Origin: Galerina marginata
Lineage: Eukaryota > Basidiomycota > Agaricomycetes > Agaricales > Galerinaceae
DNA: 64,000 nt
Assembly: GCA_023014335.1 (NCBI GenBank)
Contig: JAECYW010000003.1
Location: 2,418,001-2,482,000 of the forward strand
Direction: 5' to 3'
How positions within the stretch are numbered: the first letter of the stretch is position 1; every line of letters begins with the position of its first letter. The notes under the pieces were generated by a model. That model did no database searches. It saw nothing but the letters and a program-made list of their open reading frames with translations, and was not told the origin of the DNA. Position numbers and translations under genes: made by a program. This document shows, piece after piece, positions 44,101-53,576 of the stretch.

Positions 44101-45766
44101 TCCGACACGAATCTCCTACGAAGACAGCCATTGACCCAGACTGGGCAATGCGACCGATGGATACGAGGGTTACCCCCATGCTAGGGGCATAAAGGACATC
44201 GCGGAGGAGGATATTCGACGTGGTATCGCCATCCGGAATGTTGACGTACATGTCACCTTTTCCGATGGCATTGAAGGTTCGCTTGTCGGCAGCGGTGATC
44301 GGTTTAGGTGAGATCTCCTCGAAATTGATGAAACGGTGTCGGTATCCTGACATGTGTCGTGAGGCGCCAGAATCGTATAAGTCGATGTCGACGAGAGAAC
44401 TACCAATGCCGCCTGTGGTTAGCATTGCAGCATTGAAGGTTGTGGTGTAGGCTTCATCCGTTTGGGTGGGGAAAGTGTTCGGTACGTGCACGAAGTCTTC
44501 GTCGTCGTCATCCGAATCTGACATCTCCATCAGCCCTGGCATCCCAGCCTCCTCATCACTCTCCTCGTCACTTTCCTCATCGCTCGACCCTTCATCCTCT
44601 GAATCCGATACCTCCCGCAATTCCGGCATCCCATCATCCTCATCCTCCGAATCCGATACCTCCTCAAGCTCTGGCATGTACATGTCGGAGTCCGAGTCGT
44701 TCGAGAACAAATCCGCAATGTCTTCGTCGGAAAGCAAGACGCCGGAGGTCGAAGTAGTTTCACCATCCGAGATGTTCTCGAAGTCGTCGTCGGCGGCTGT
44801 CATAGCCAACCACGCCACGTCATCGTCGTCTTCCTTCCCCTTGGCTTTGGCAGTCGCCGCGGACTCCTTGCCCTTTCCCTTATCCTTTCCTCCCTTCGCC
44901 TTTCCCTTTCCCTTCGGACCCTGCCCTTCCTTCCCACCGCCCTCAGCCCAACAGTCCGCCTTAAAATGCCCCTTCTTTCCACAATTGTAGCATTCGACAC
45001 TCTTCTTCGAGCTCGAACCTCCCTTCCTCCCGTGTCCTGCATCGTTGGAGTGGAACGCCGCGTTCTCCTCCTTTTTGGCTCCCTTGGAACTCAAAGTGCG
45101 ACGATGGTACTCGTCCGTCACCGCATGCATCAACTCGTCGGGGGATAGGGTTTTACCAAGAACGCTGGATGTCGCGCTGATGGCAGAGATGTGGGGGTCG
45201 TAGGATGATGGTAGAGAGCCGAGAATGATCGAGTAAAAGTCGTCCTCGGAAGGTGCCTTTCCCATGGCAGCCAGGTCCTCGCGCATCGTGCGCAGCTTCG
45301 TGAAATGAGCTCGCACGTCGCCCTTCTCGACGCAGCGCTCTGACTGGAGCCTACGGCGAAGGTCAACTGAGACCATACGTGACCGTTTTTCGAAGACCTC
45401 CACGAGGGCTTCCCAGATTGCGCGCGAAGTACCCTTGCCGCAAATCTCCATGAATAGTGAGTCCGAAATTGTTGCCGCAATTTGCTGTTTGACTATAGCT
45501 TCCCCTTGATTCCAGACCTTCAGTACCTTCTTCCAATCAGCATCCAATACTTTCTCGTCGTCCGTCAGCTTCTGCGGAGCCTCCGCGGTGCCGGTACGGG
45601 TAACGGGATCCTTCGGCGCGGTAGCGGTGCCGTCGATGTGTTCTGCGTAACCGCGTGCGTCGATAGAGAGGTTAAATCTAGCCTTGTAGACGACCCAATT
45701 CTTCCCTTCGTCGTCGAGACGTGGGATCTTCATGAAGTCGTCTCCAAGCTTGATAGTGGTAGACAT
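41159..45766 (-). CDS. Copia Gag-Pol polyprotein
   Basis: Single frame of 1535 residues. Gag (UBN2-type) occupies about 1-240. A CCHC zinc knuckle CYNCGKKGHFKADC lies near 256-269, followed by basic and then very acidic linkers. The aspartic protease core is DSGASRHM near 465. A pre-integrase zinc region contains LGHVSHEAARR. The integrase has D, D and E in HSDVWG (about 663), HSDRGGE (about 729) and VAERLNRT (about 764), with D-35-E spacing. Reverse transcriptase runs about 1080-1260 with the catalytic VHVDD near 1216. RNase H follows with VDADG and STTEAEYVA and ends in TADTLTKAL. All catalytic residues I can see are present, and no stop or frameshift is found. Protease cleavage is expected to release the mature enzymes. 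Confidence 0.96.
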   Translation of the reverse strand: MSTTIKLGDDFMKIPRLDDEGKNWVVYKARFNLSIDARGYAEHIDGTATAPKDPVTRTGTAEAPQKLTDDEKVLDADWKKVLKVWNQGEAIVKQQIAATISDSLFMEICGKGTSRAIWEALVEVFEKRSRMVSVDLRRRLQSERCVEKGDVRAHFTKLRTMREDLAAMGKAPSEDDFYSIILGSLPSSYDPHISAISATSSVLGKTLSPDELMHAVTDEYHRRTLSSKGAKKEENAAFHSNDAGHGRKGGSSSKKSVECYNCGKKGHFKADCWAEGGGKEGQGPKGKGKAKGGKDKGKGKESAATAKAKGKEDDDDVAWLAMTAADDDFENISDGETTSTSGVLLSDEDIADLFSNDSDSDMYMPELEEVSDSEDEDDGMPELREVSDSEDEGSSDEESDEESDEEAGMPGLMEMSDSDDDDEDFVHVPNTFPTQTDEAYTTTFNAAMLTTGGIGSSLVDIDLYDSGASRHMSGYRHRFINFEEISPKPITAADKRTFNAIGKGDMYVNIPDGDTTSNILLRDVLYAPSMGVTLVSIGRIAQSGSMAVFVGDSCRIYNGSRQLQGKIPVKNGLYRVYTARAEPAGYAGRVTEILTIDELHRRLGHVSHEAARRLVEKGLVTGVELDEDSKPSFCASCEWGKGHKKAIQKEREGGRAEAVGDEIHSDVWGPAATETIKHKEYFVSFTDDHSRFTNIYLTGAKDDTFESYQHYESWLKTQHNVQVKKLHSDRGGEYLSDEFSDHLKKAGTVRRLTVHDTPEYNGVAERLNRTLMEKVRAMLHDSGLPKFLWGEALNYAVYLKNRTWTRVLKDTTPYEILMGSKPDLSEMHPWGCPVWVHDTSGSKLEGRAKEGRWTGVDEESKAHRVYWAGKRSITVERSVRFVPEEEDVVVDNAPLVGKQQDSEVLDNERPVSPKATVEDVPDEGEAPPVFEEAEGRGKRVRKPSAYVKRIQEGVGRASNLPASGALPRGLQLATQPETVPLDDPEEGDEGLLADAWDIVDGMDFAMAVAMDAAEGLNPTYDEAKTRSDWPKWEAAIKAELKTLEDNGTWKLVERPKGVNVVDCKWVLRIKKNAAGEIDKYKARLVARGFTQVHGVDYDLTYAPVARLSTFRYLIALANRNGWPIECIDFDSAFLNSELGENEVIYLEQPRGYASRDARLFVFRLLKTLYGLKQGAKNWYVALWKALEELGFRRLEADPGVFVKEMGGDLIVMAVHVDDCLVTGNSMELISKFKQDIHLKYKITDLGACTWILGIKLNRDMIKKTISLSQRAYIDSIVTRFNFDDLKPSAIPIDPSQPLSRSQCPTTLIDIARMKNVPYREAVGSLMYASMGTRPDITFATSTVAQFMDNPGWIHWEAVKRIFRYLKGTRDLELTYGGEVANLVGFVDADGASQDHRRAISGYVFMVDGGAVSWSSKKQELVTLSTTEAEYVAATHAAKEAAWLRRLIAEIFGPLTQPTTLYGDNQSAIALAHGGHYHARTKHIDIRYHFIRYIVEAGSIKLIYCPTDEQTADTLTKALPSAKAKHFANAMGLRAV

Positions 45767-45829
45767 AGTTTGGCAAGAGGTAGGTTTAGAGCGAAGAGAT
45801 ATAAGTTGTAAGATTAGTTACGGGGTTCG

Positions 45830-45841
45830 GGGCCCATAACC
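45830..45841 (-). other. primer binding site matching initiator tRNA-Met anticodon arm
   Basis: In element orientation GGTTATGGGCCC directly follows the 5' LTR. It is complementary to the GGGCCCAUAACC anticodon region of eukaryotic initiator tRNA-Met rather than to the tRNA 3' end. Drosophila copia uses the same kind of site, primed by a 39-nt 5' half of that tRNA. Confidence 0.8.
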
Positions 45842-46111
45842 TATTGAACGTAGATAGTCGGATAACGAACTGGGGATTGGATTGACGAGTAGGTAGCTTT
45901 ATATACAGAGAGTCTAGTAGAGCCCGCAGGTAACTACAAGTAGGTAGGAAAATAATAATACGGGAGGGAATCGACGATATGGTGCAGGCAAGCGAGTATG
46001 CGAGAGGATGAAGTGAAGCAAAGTAAAGTAATATCTACAGGTAATAAAATAGTGGCTAAGTACGTGCCTTTATTGGGGAGCCATCGAGGCGCCCATCAAT
46101 TTATCTCAACA
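45842..46111 (-). repeat. 5' LTR of the Copia element (270 bp), with TATA box
   Basis: Reads as identical to the 3' LTR. In element orientation it carries TATATAAA at 45905-45898, the likely promoter of the retroelement transcript, which runs leftwards. Confidence 0.95.
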
Positions 46112-46116
46112 GTCTG

Positions 46117-48324
46117 TAGCTACATCCACGTGTAAATTGTATCGACTGCTTTCCAAAATATTAACTGAACTCTACAATGACTTTGAGTATTTATGGAGTG
46201 GAAAAAAACAGGATAAAAAGAGTCGGGGACTGGCGCCAAGGCGCCGTTAGGCATGGTCCAACTCGGCGCCCTTTTGGGTGGAGACGTGACAACACGCCAA
46301 ACGTGTCAACGGACTTTGCAAAAATGTTGATTCTGACTCCCTTCATCCTTCATCGTCCCCTCTATCCGACTGTCCCGTCGCCTCTATAATCCTGTGTTTC
46401 TGTCTATGATAACACTGGAACTAATCTGAGCATATCTGCGGCACCAAACCTTGGCTCGACCCGTGAGATTCTTGGAACGACTCATCAGCGAAAGCGCACC
46501 AACCATACCTTGCAATACATAGGCCACATGGCGCTACATAGTGTACAATCATTTTAGCCGCCTTCTATTGGAATAGGTTCACAATAGGACCTTCTAAGGT
46601 TGACGGAATATGGAAGGGAGGCCCATCTTTGTGAACCTTGGATTCTCAACCCATTATTGAATAACCTTGTAAGGTTCCCCAATTTTATTTTTGCCTTGTA
46701 TTATGATAGATAGTGAGTCAGCAGAGGATTGGTCGGTTGGCAGCCAAAAAAATTAGCAGGGCGCCCAGTAACGCGTAAAACATATAACCACACATCCACA
46801 ACAGACATATAAGCGCCCATATATAGATGTGATGAGCGGGACTCGAACGCGGTGCGCACACAAACGTCAAATGACGCCGACTTTAACCACTACACAACGA
46901 CGAATATAATTTCAGACAGACTTTATAGCTATATGTACGTCATCTTCGTTTCGCAACGCTGTGACTAACCCCTCGAAGGTCGTAATGCCATCGGATACAT
47001 ACATTATACCGTACTTGTTGCAGTTTAGGTTGTCAGATTTTTTTTGAAGCAAGCTTACATGGCTCAGAAAGTTTCCGTGTCCTTGAATTACCGCCGCCAA
47101 TATTGAATGAGGTTTCAAGGCCGCTACAAAGTCAGCATGTACAATACACTCCATAGAGATTTCTTGTCAATAAATTTTAAGTTGGTGACGGCATTCTAAA
47201 TTCCTAGCTACTTTTTTGATGTGAATTCAAGGTATATTAATATTTGTCCCCGCATATAAGGACCAACCAAGATTGTCGCGACCATCCAAGGTTGTGGGAA
47301 ACCTGGGCCAGCCATCCCGGGTGCATGGAACACAAACCCAGCTTCGTCGGAGTTTACATTGGCTACCTTGCATGCCGAGGTTTTGGCGCTTTCGCTGATG
47401 CTCCTGCTGCCCCGGGCGGAGACTGTTGGGCCACTCTCGAAAAGTCTTGCTGTCTTCATGCCTCTTAATAATTCTTGCTCTTCTGCCTCAAATTGAATAT
47501 CTAATTGTCTTTTGGTTCAACAAACACAATCCCATCTGGGTTCCGTTGATAGTTCGGCCTGACTTGGGTACTCCACTCCGTTGTGAAACTGGTTTTTCGA
47601 GGAAATCCTTGGGACTATGGACCGGCAGCCACATATTTCTATTTGAAGTGGTCACAAAAGTGATAAAATGCACTATGTGATGAGAAGTGTGTGTTTTGCT
47701 CACTTTTTTTAACCTTTCTTCGCTGATCTTACTTGAGTCAGGTGAAAATATCGATTTATTGATTTCTTCTTCTGAAAATGTTGACGAAAAGGACGGAATA
47801 TGGAATGTAACTACTATCTGTAATGAAATCCAAAATTTTAGAGGAAACGAGCCAATATTCATCGAATGAGAAGGATAATTGAAAGTGACCATTTCCGAAA
47901 TCATCAAAATTTTTTTAAGTCCCGCGTCACGCTACTGCAAGGAATTTGTGACCCTGCTATGTGACTGCCCAGCTGTTCCAGCCGCTTTCGCACAATCGTT
48001 ACGATTGATCGAAAGCGGACTGGTCACGAGCCTAGCTGTGGACGTCGGAACATTGCGAGGTCGAGATTAGAATTAGAGCCCGTAGAAATTTCCGAGCAAG
48101 TTGTGTGCCGGCCGAAGGAATGAGGAGGAGTGAGGATAATACAATACTGGTATTATTGACGGAGGAACAGCAACGAAAACGATACACCACTACTATATAT
48201 CAAAGCATTGCTGGAGGAGGAACCTCAACCAAAGATCATTAACGGAAAGGTCACTAAACGCCTGCTCCCCACCCAAAGCTTCGGTCCAGTACCTACAAGT
48301 ATAAACTCCTACGATTACGGTCGT
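46117..48324. other. gene-free stretch, AT-rich, with a tRNA-like block and a hairpin
   Basis: No credible protein gene. A tRNA-like A-box/B-box pair lies at 46830-46911 (minus) but does not fold as a tRNA. A strong 37-nt dyad lies at 47982-48018. The AT-rich part about 47150-47930 has the look of decayed transposon DNA, but I found no ends. Confidence 0.45.
47982..48018. repeat. 37-nt near-perfect hairpin
   Basis: CCGCTTTCG pairs with CGAAAGCGG (9 bp) and the inner CAATCGT pairs with ACGATTG (7 bp), separated by 2-nt internal loops and a one-base centre. Function unknown: operator-like dyad, transcript hairpin or transposon relic. Confidence 0.85.
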
Positions 48325-49896
48325 TCATGACGGAGGTGGCGGAGGAGGGGCTTCAGAAGGTTGTGCAGCACCACCTGCAGCATACGCAGCATAATACTGC
48401 GCATATTGTTGTTGTTGACTGGCTTGCCATTCTTTAAACTCGGCCGAGTTCACGTCGTACCCGTATGCCGCCCTGTCAAGACTCTTTAGCCCGTTTTAAA
48501 CACATCAGCGAGAAACTCACCAATAAGCGGCATAAGCCTCGGTGTCAGATGGCGCTGGAGGACCAGCGGCAGCGTATTGTGCAGCAGCATCACCCGCGGG
48601 TGTTCCTGAAGGCGGTGGGGGTGGACCTTCGCCAGGTGGTGGAGGCGGAGCAGGTGTAGCTGGAGGTGGGGCGTAGCTCTGTAGAGGTGTCGGTCAACAT
48701 TGAATCGAAAGCAAGATTAGTAGGCAGCTTGCACGTACCCCCATTGCACTGTAAGCAGCATACTGGGCCTGGGCCTGATGGAGCTCTTGCTGCTGCTGTT
48801 GAACAATGACTTGCATTTTGGCATGCTCTTGGCGAACAACGAGCAGGAGATCTTCCGTCAGCACCTTCGCCCTTGCAACTTGCCCTTCTTCTGGTCCCCT
48901 GTGTGATGGTAATGAATATTAGAGATATCCAAACATAATATACTGGGAATACGAACGTGATATGAATGTACAGCGGCACAGGTTCTTCTTGACCAGTCTT
49001 GTTATAATCAAGTCAGCCAAAAATTACAAACGGAGAGTATAAGCGCACCTCTTGGTCAATAAAACCAGAACCAATCCCTTTGATCTGCACCCTTGTACTT
49101 GTTTCTGCTTGAATGTATTTCACAAATGAACCCTGGAGTAACGGTAATTAGAAACACGCAGGAGATCATTCAACGGTCCACTAACTGATGGTCCGACAAC
49201 TTTAGCCCTAATATTGAAGTTGCGTATTGACTCCAATCCCACAGGAAGTTTTTCCTCCGGCCATTTTCGCTGTATGGAAAGGTCAAACTATAGACAAGCC
49301 TGGAGGTAGTTCAACGCTGATGCTTACCCGTTCCCTCGTCTTGTCACCTTTGTCCACCAGAGATCCCATATCCAGAGCAATGAGTTCATTGATCTTTGCC
49401 ACTGCTTGGTCCAGCATTTCCTTCGTATGCGCCGAAATATGAATGTACAGAGGCGGATCCTTCTCCGTTGCTTTCGACCGATCTGGATACCAAACACCCC
49501 TCGTACCAACAGATGCACCAGTCTCCTCGTGTATCTAATAAGGCAAAAACCGTCAATACTAAATGAGATGCTGAGACAGCCCAGACAGAATAAACGAACC
49601 TGGTCCTGTGTCGACCCTCTCGTCAGTAGATACCGATTCCTGACATCATTGATATCGATATCATAGGTGAATTCAGCATCGTGCTGGTCCTTCGAGCCAT
49701 CACCACCGAGTGTCCCATTGGCAAATTGTGCTGCGATTTTGGCTGCAATAGCAGCAGCAGCAGCGGCTGCCTCTGACGCAGACTTTCCTTCGTCGGTTTT
49801 CGCGACTTTTGTGATAGTGGCGGCTTCTTCTCCAGGTGCAGGTTGGTCCCATTTTCTTTTTGAGGGTTTTGGGGCATCCATAGTAGCAGACGACAT
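48325..49896 (-). CDS. KH-domain splicing factor, KHDC4/BLOM7-like
   Basis: Eight exons read leftwards: 49896-49600, 49534-49328, 49269-49186, 49132-49049, 48997-48957, 48898-48739, 48678-48521, 48472-48325; 392 residues. The N-terminus has KRKWDQPAP and an Ala-rich AAAIAAKIAAQ helix as in human KHDC4. Then come INDVRNRYLLTRGSTQDQI and ETGASVGTRGVWYPD (first KH-like region). The second KH, spread over exons 3-6, has NFNIRAKVVGPSGSFVKYIQAETSTRVQIKG, interrupted by an intron after GPS. The C-terminus is Gln/Ala/Pro/Tyr-rich and lacks the long tail of the animal protein. KHDC4 associates with spliceosomal proteins and affects splice-site choice. A nuclear role in pre-mRNA splicing is inferred from homology. 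Confidence 0.9.
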
Positions 49897-51940
49897 GGAG
49901 GTTAGTGGATGATAGACGTCTGAGCCTCAGTAACAACTTCTGGCACCGCGCAACGTTGTTGACATTTATTTGTTCAGTGAAGCCAACAGCGCTTAACGGA
50001 CTCATCGTGAGCCGCTCAGTCGAACACAACTCACAACCAGCCTCTTATCACAGTCTTGCTTCAACTACTCGGTTTGCATTTGCAAATGCCCAAGGAAAGC
50101 AATGAAATGATGATCTCGCTGACTCGAGACTGGATTTGAATTGAATAACAGTAAGCAAGTGTTGACCTATCTACTTAAGCTACCCGCTCCTTGCCATTAT
50201 GTTCAAATTTCTGAACAGGTCATCTCCGTTGTACGGCGCACCCAATATATATATTCTGCCGTTGGACAACCCAGGTTAACGACTCGCTGAATACATGGCG
50301 CATAGGCGATGACTGACAGGCAGCAAAGAGAGTGGCCCTTTCCGTTGTTTCTTCCGCCTGTTTCCTCAGCTGCCCTGCAGCCCCTGTTATCCTTTTGGGT
50401 TTCGGGTTGTGGCTCCTGCCTTGTACCATCGCCTTTTACGAAGAACAAATCCCGGAGAAGAGGGCAATGATTACTGAGAGTTTTCGGCTCACGACACCAA
50501 GGCCAGCCCTTCTTGGATCGACACTTTTCGGGGAATCAAATACTCGCTCGATTTATATTCGTCTTCTTCTGTCCCTAATCTTGAGTATACTCGCGACCAA
50601 AATCTTGAACACGGTCGGCTCGTGTGATGTTCTTGTATCAAAATCAAGGACGCACCACGACGCTGAGACAAGGTCTCCGTATGGATGTCATTTGTTGCAA
50701 ACACCTAGACATCTGCATTTCCCTTGTCCCTCGAGCTCTGAAATACCCTTATTGAGCTGGCCGTCTCTGCTTCTTCTTACGAGCCTTATTTCTTCGGGTG
50801 CCTTCCGGCCATCAGTCGTTTGATCCTCGCTTTTACCTATACGTATAGACGAGTAACCCAGTTACCCCGTGGTGAGTTCGTAGTCACACTCATTCGCTAG
50901 ATTGACCCACCCATAATTTACTCCATTCCAAGTATAGCAAATAAAGCGGTCTCCAAACTTAGACAGCCATTGGACGAACTCTAGGCGTACTATACAAGTG
51001 GTCTCTGCCAACATGGTTCAATTCTTCTGCACCGCCCAACTCCCTCCACCTCCAGTCTCCTCCATCGTTCTCAATAAGGTGCTTCTACCCCTTGTTGGCC
51101 CAATCACAAGGGGATCGCCTTTTCTTTTGATACTTGGCGACATCAGACACGCTGGCTTCTAAGAAAGGTTATTCTGATAAAAACTCGGCAATTGCCTGTG
51201 CGATAAGTTGCAGAGGAGGGTTATCAGAGGATGAATAGCGCTGCTAGATTGGACATTATTGGCATGGAAGTGAATCGGGGCGTCTGGAGCGACTCGCCTA
51301 GTCGTCTACCAAAAGAACTTAGCCCCAACTGTTGATCAGTCCACAGACATCGGCGTGAGCGCCAACATGCTGCCCAGCCATGGAAAGGGGATCTCGGTCC
51401 TCGTTACAATCAAGCATTCTCCGTCGTTGTTGTAGTTCGAGATACGCAAAATGCAGGCAACGGAGTCATCGGTAACCGATTCAGATCGATTCTTCGTGCT
51501 TTTTTCAGATACTGAAAAAAACCGTCGGTCATCAATGTCGACCTGGTCACTCTGCGTTCCACGTTTGTTACGACTGTGATTGAGATAGTTGGTGCAGGAA
51601 GGTCCAGGCTGCCGAAATTTGGTTGGCGTTGACGGTGACGGAGCAAGGTATGAAGCTCATTTTCCAACTAGTGACCCATCGACTTTGCAAGTCGCCTGAG
51701 GGGTTCGCCAATAGCGATTTCGGATTAAAGCAATATGAAAGTGACGAACAAATCTTAAAATAGCCCTGCTGTTCATCAAAGGAAACAACGACTCCGGCTA
51801 GACCAGTATCATGTATGTCGACCACGAAGCAGTGGCGATGTCAAAGTGGTGATAATAAACTTCTCACAGGTGCTCTTTCCACGGAATAGATAACTTTTCC
51901 TTCTCTTACCTAGTTCACCTCCAGCCAGTAGCCTAGTTAC
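49897..51940. other. gene-free stretch between divergent genes
   Basis: Upstream regions of the KH protein gene (-) and the FSP1-like gene (+). The open frame at 50332-50823 (+) lacks an ATG and any motif. Minus-strand pieces at 51410-51825 look slightly coding-like but switch frame and match nothing I know. No repeats with ends found. Confidence 0.45.
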
Positions 51941-53401
51941 ATGGCTGACATAAAGAAAAAGAAGATTGTCGTGGTCGGTGGGGGCGGAGCAGGCGCAAGC
52001 AGTGAGTGGTTCCTTCCAGTCTTTGAAACGCTCAGGTAACGACGAGTCTTCACTGCACCTTATCTCGCTATCCAGTCGTGCGAGGGCTGTCGAAAGTCCT
52101 AGACCCCTCGAAACATGAGCTCATGCTCATAACCGCAAGACCGCAATTTGCATACCTCCCGGCGTCTCTTCGAGTTCTCGTCTCTCATGATGCACCCATC
52201 AACATGGTGTTTATGCCCTATGACACTGTATTCGCCCAGTTTCCTGGAGAGCTCAAGATAGGAACCGTCTCATCTATCGAGGAGAATAAAGACGGCCCAG
52301 GAGGGCGGGTAATTATCAGAGGCGGTGAAGAGGTAGCGTACGACGTGCTCGCTGTCGCTACAGGGTCCGCGTGGGAGGGTCTCGTATCCTTCCCAGATGA
52401 GGAAATTTTGTACAAAGAACACATCGAATTGTGGCGCAATAAATTCGAGACGGCCCAGGATATCATCATTGTCGGTGGAGGGGCAGTCGGAATTGGTGAG
52501 TCAATTTTTACTACACAAATGACCTCTCCTAGTGTCCTGACCGTTGCTTGTTAAATTTGCAGAGGCTGCCGGAGAGATCAAGGACGTGTATCCTGTAAGC
52601 GCCGTATGATGATATTGATCTGACCAATGACCTCACTTACTGCCTCCATTTAATTATCATATCATAGGACAAGAATGTGACAATCGTACAAGGCGGCAAA
52701 TACCTCCTAACCGACATTTACCCCCGTAAATTTCGCGTGGACCTCGAACGACGGCTCCGTTTACGAGGAGTCAAGATCGTCTTTGAGGATCATATTGACG
52801 GACATCCCGAAGTCGGTCCCGACACTCCCTTAAAAACGCGTAAAGGAACATCTCTCAAATGCGACCTTTTGGTATGTCAACCACTCGCCACTCTTCCCGG
52901 CGACCGTCTAATCAGCTCACCTCTAGTTATCGGCCCGCGGAGCTGGCCCAAACACAACCTTACTCAAATTCTTACAGCCAACCTCGTTAACTGACCGCGG
53001 ACTTGTCCAAGTCTTGCCTACCCTCCAAGTCCGGAACCACCCCACCATTTTCGCAGGGGGGGACATTACCGACCTCCAGGAAGCAAAGCAATTCCAAAAA
53101 ACAGCTGGGCACGCCGCGGTGATCGTAGAAAACATCATGAGCTATCTTCAAGGACAACAACTGAAGGCGGAGTGTAAACCAGGGAAGGAGATTATCATCA
53201 TTTCCAATGGAAGGGTGAGGAAAATAGTTCACTGTTATTTCATGCATCACAATTGAACTTTCTATGAAGCACGGAGGTGCGGCGTATATTGGAGTCTTAT
53301 GGGGTTTTCGATTTGGTGACATTTTCACGAGATTGGCTAAATCTCGAGACCTTCTGGTATGGGTTGTCCGACGAAACCTGGGGCTTCCTTCGGGCGGTTA
53401 A
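51941..53401 (+). CDS. AIFM2/FSP1 (AMID)-like NAD(P)H-quinone oxidoreductase
   Basis: Six exons: 51941-52001, 52076-52495, 52563-52594, 52668-52871, 52927-53214, 53270-53401; 378 residues. The FAD dinucleotide motif is VVVGGGGAGAS (residues 10-20). The NAD(P)H motif is IIIVGGGAVGIE (about 150-161), whose last Glu is restored by the second intron. CDLLLSARGAGPNT and the FAD-closing FAGGDI belong to the pyridine nucleotide-disulphide oxidoreductase fold. The C-terminal GGAAYIGVLWGFRFGD is typical of AMID/AIFM2 proteins. Relatives reduce ubiquinone or other quinones with NADH and oppose lipid peroxidation (FSP1). No MGS myristoylation signal is present. Convergent with the questin-oxidase-like gene 175 bp away. 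Confidence 0.9.
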
Positions 53402-53576
53402 TTTGCCCACTTTGGTCGTAGTCTAGTATTTATGTCTTAACAATTTGTTACTATCGAATGCATATGCAAGCAGAATACAAAAATAATACAAGATGCAAAA
53501 AAAAATCCTAATAGTACACTGAATCAAACTATACGTAGTACAAATACATTGACTTTTTCTTTTCATTTTAACATTG

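Larger units (their letters stand above)
40877..46116 (-). mobile_element. complete Ty1/Copia LTR retrotransposon with 5-bp target duplication
   Basis: The element spans 40882-46111 (5230 bp), transcribed leftwards, and is flanked by GTCTG duplications at 40877-40881 and 46112-46116. Two 270-bp LTRs read as identical. One uninterrupted 1535-codon Gag-Pol frame fills the interior. Primer binding site (45830-45841) and polypurine tract (41152-41160) adjoin the LTRs at the right places. The Copia order of domains (protease, integrase, reverse transcriptase, RNase H) distinguishes it from Gypsy elements. Identical LTRs and an intact frame imply recent insertion and possible activity. The LTRs start TG in element orientation but end TA rather than CA. 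Confidence 0.96.

Noticed and set aside
46830..46911. tRNA-like sequence on the minus strand (A-box TAGTGGTTAAAG, B-box GTTCGAGTCCC).
   Set aside because: The acceptor arms do not pair, the T stem has two mismatches, and no 7-base anticodon loop with U33 and a 5-bp stem can be drawn. At best a pseudo-tRNA or a SINE-type promoter relic.
50332..50823. 163-codon plus-strand open frame.
   Set aside because: No ATG start, no motif, and hydrophobic and polar stretches without family resemblance; probably chance.
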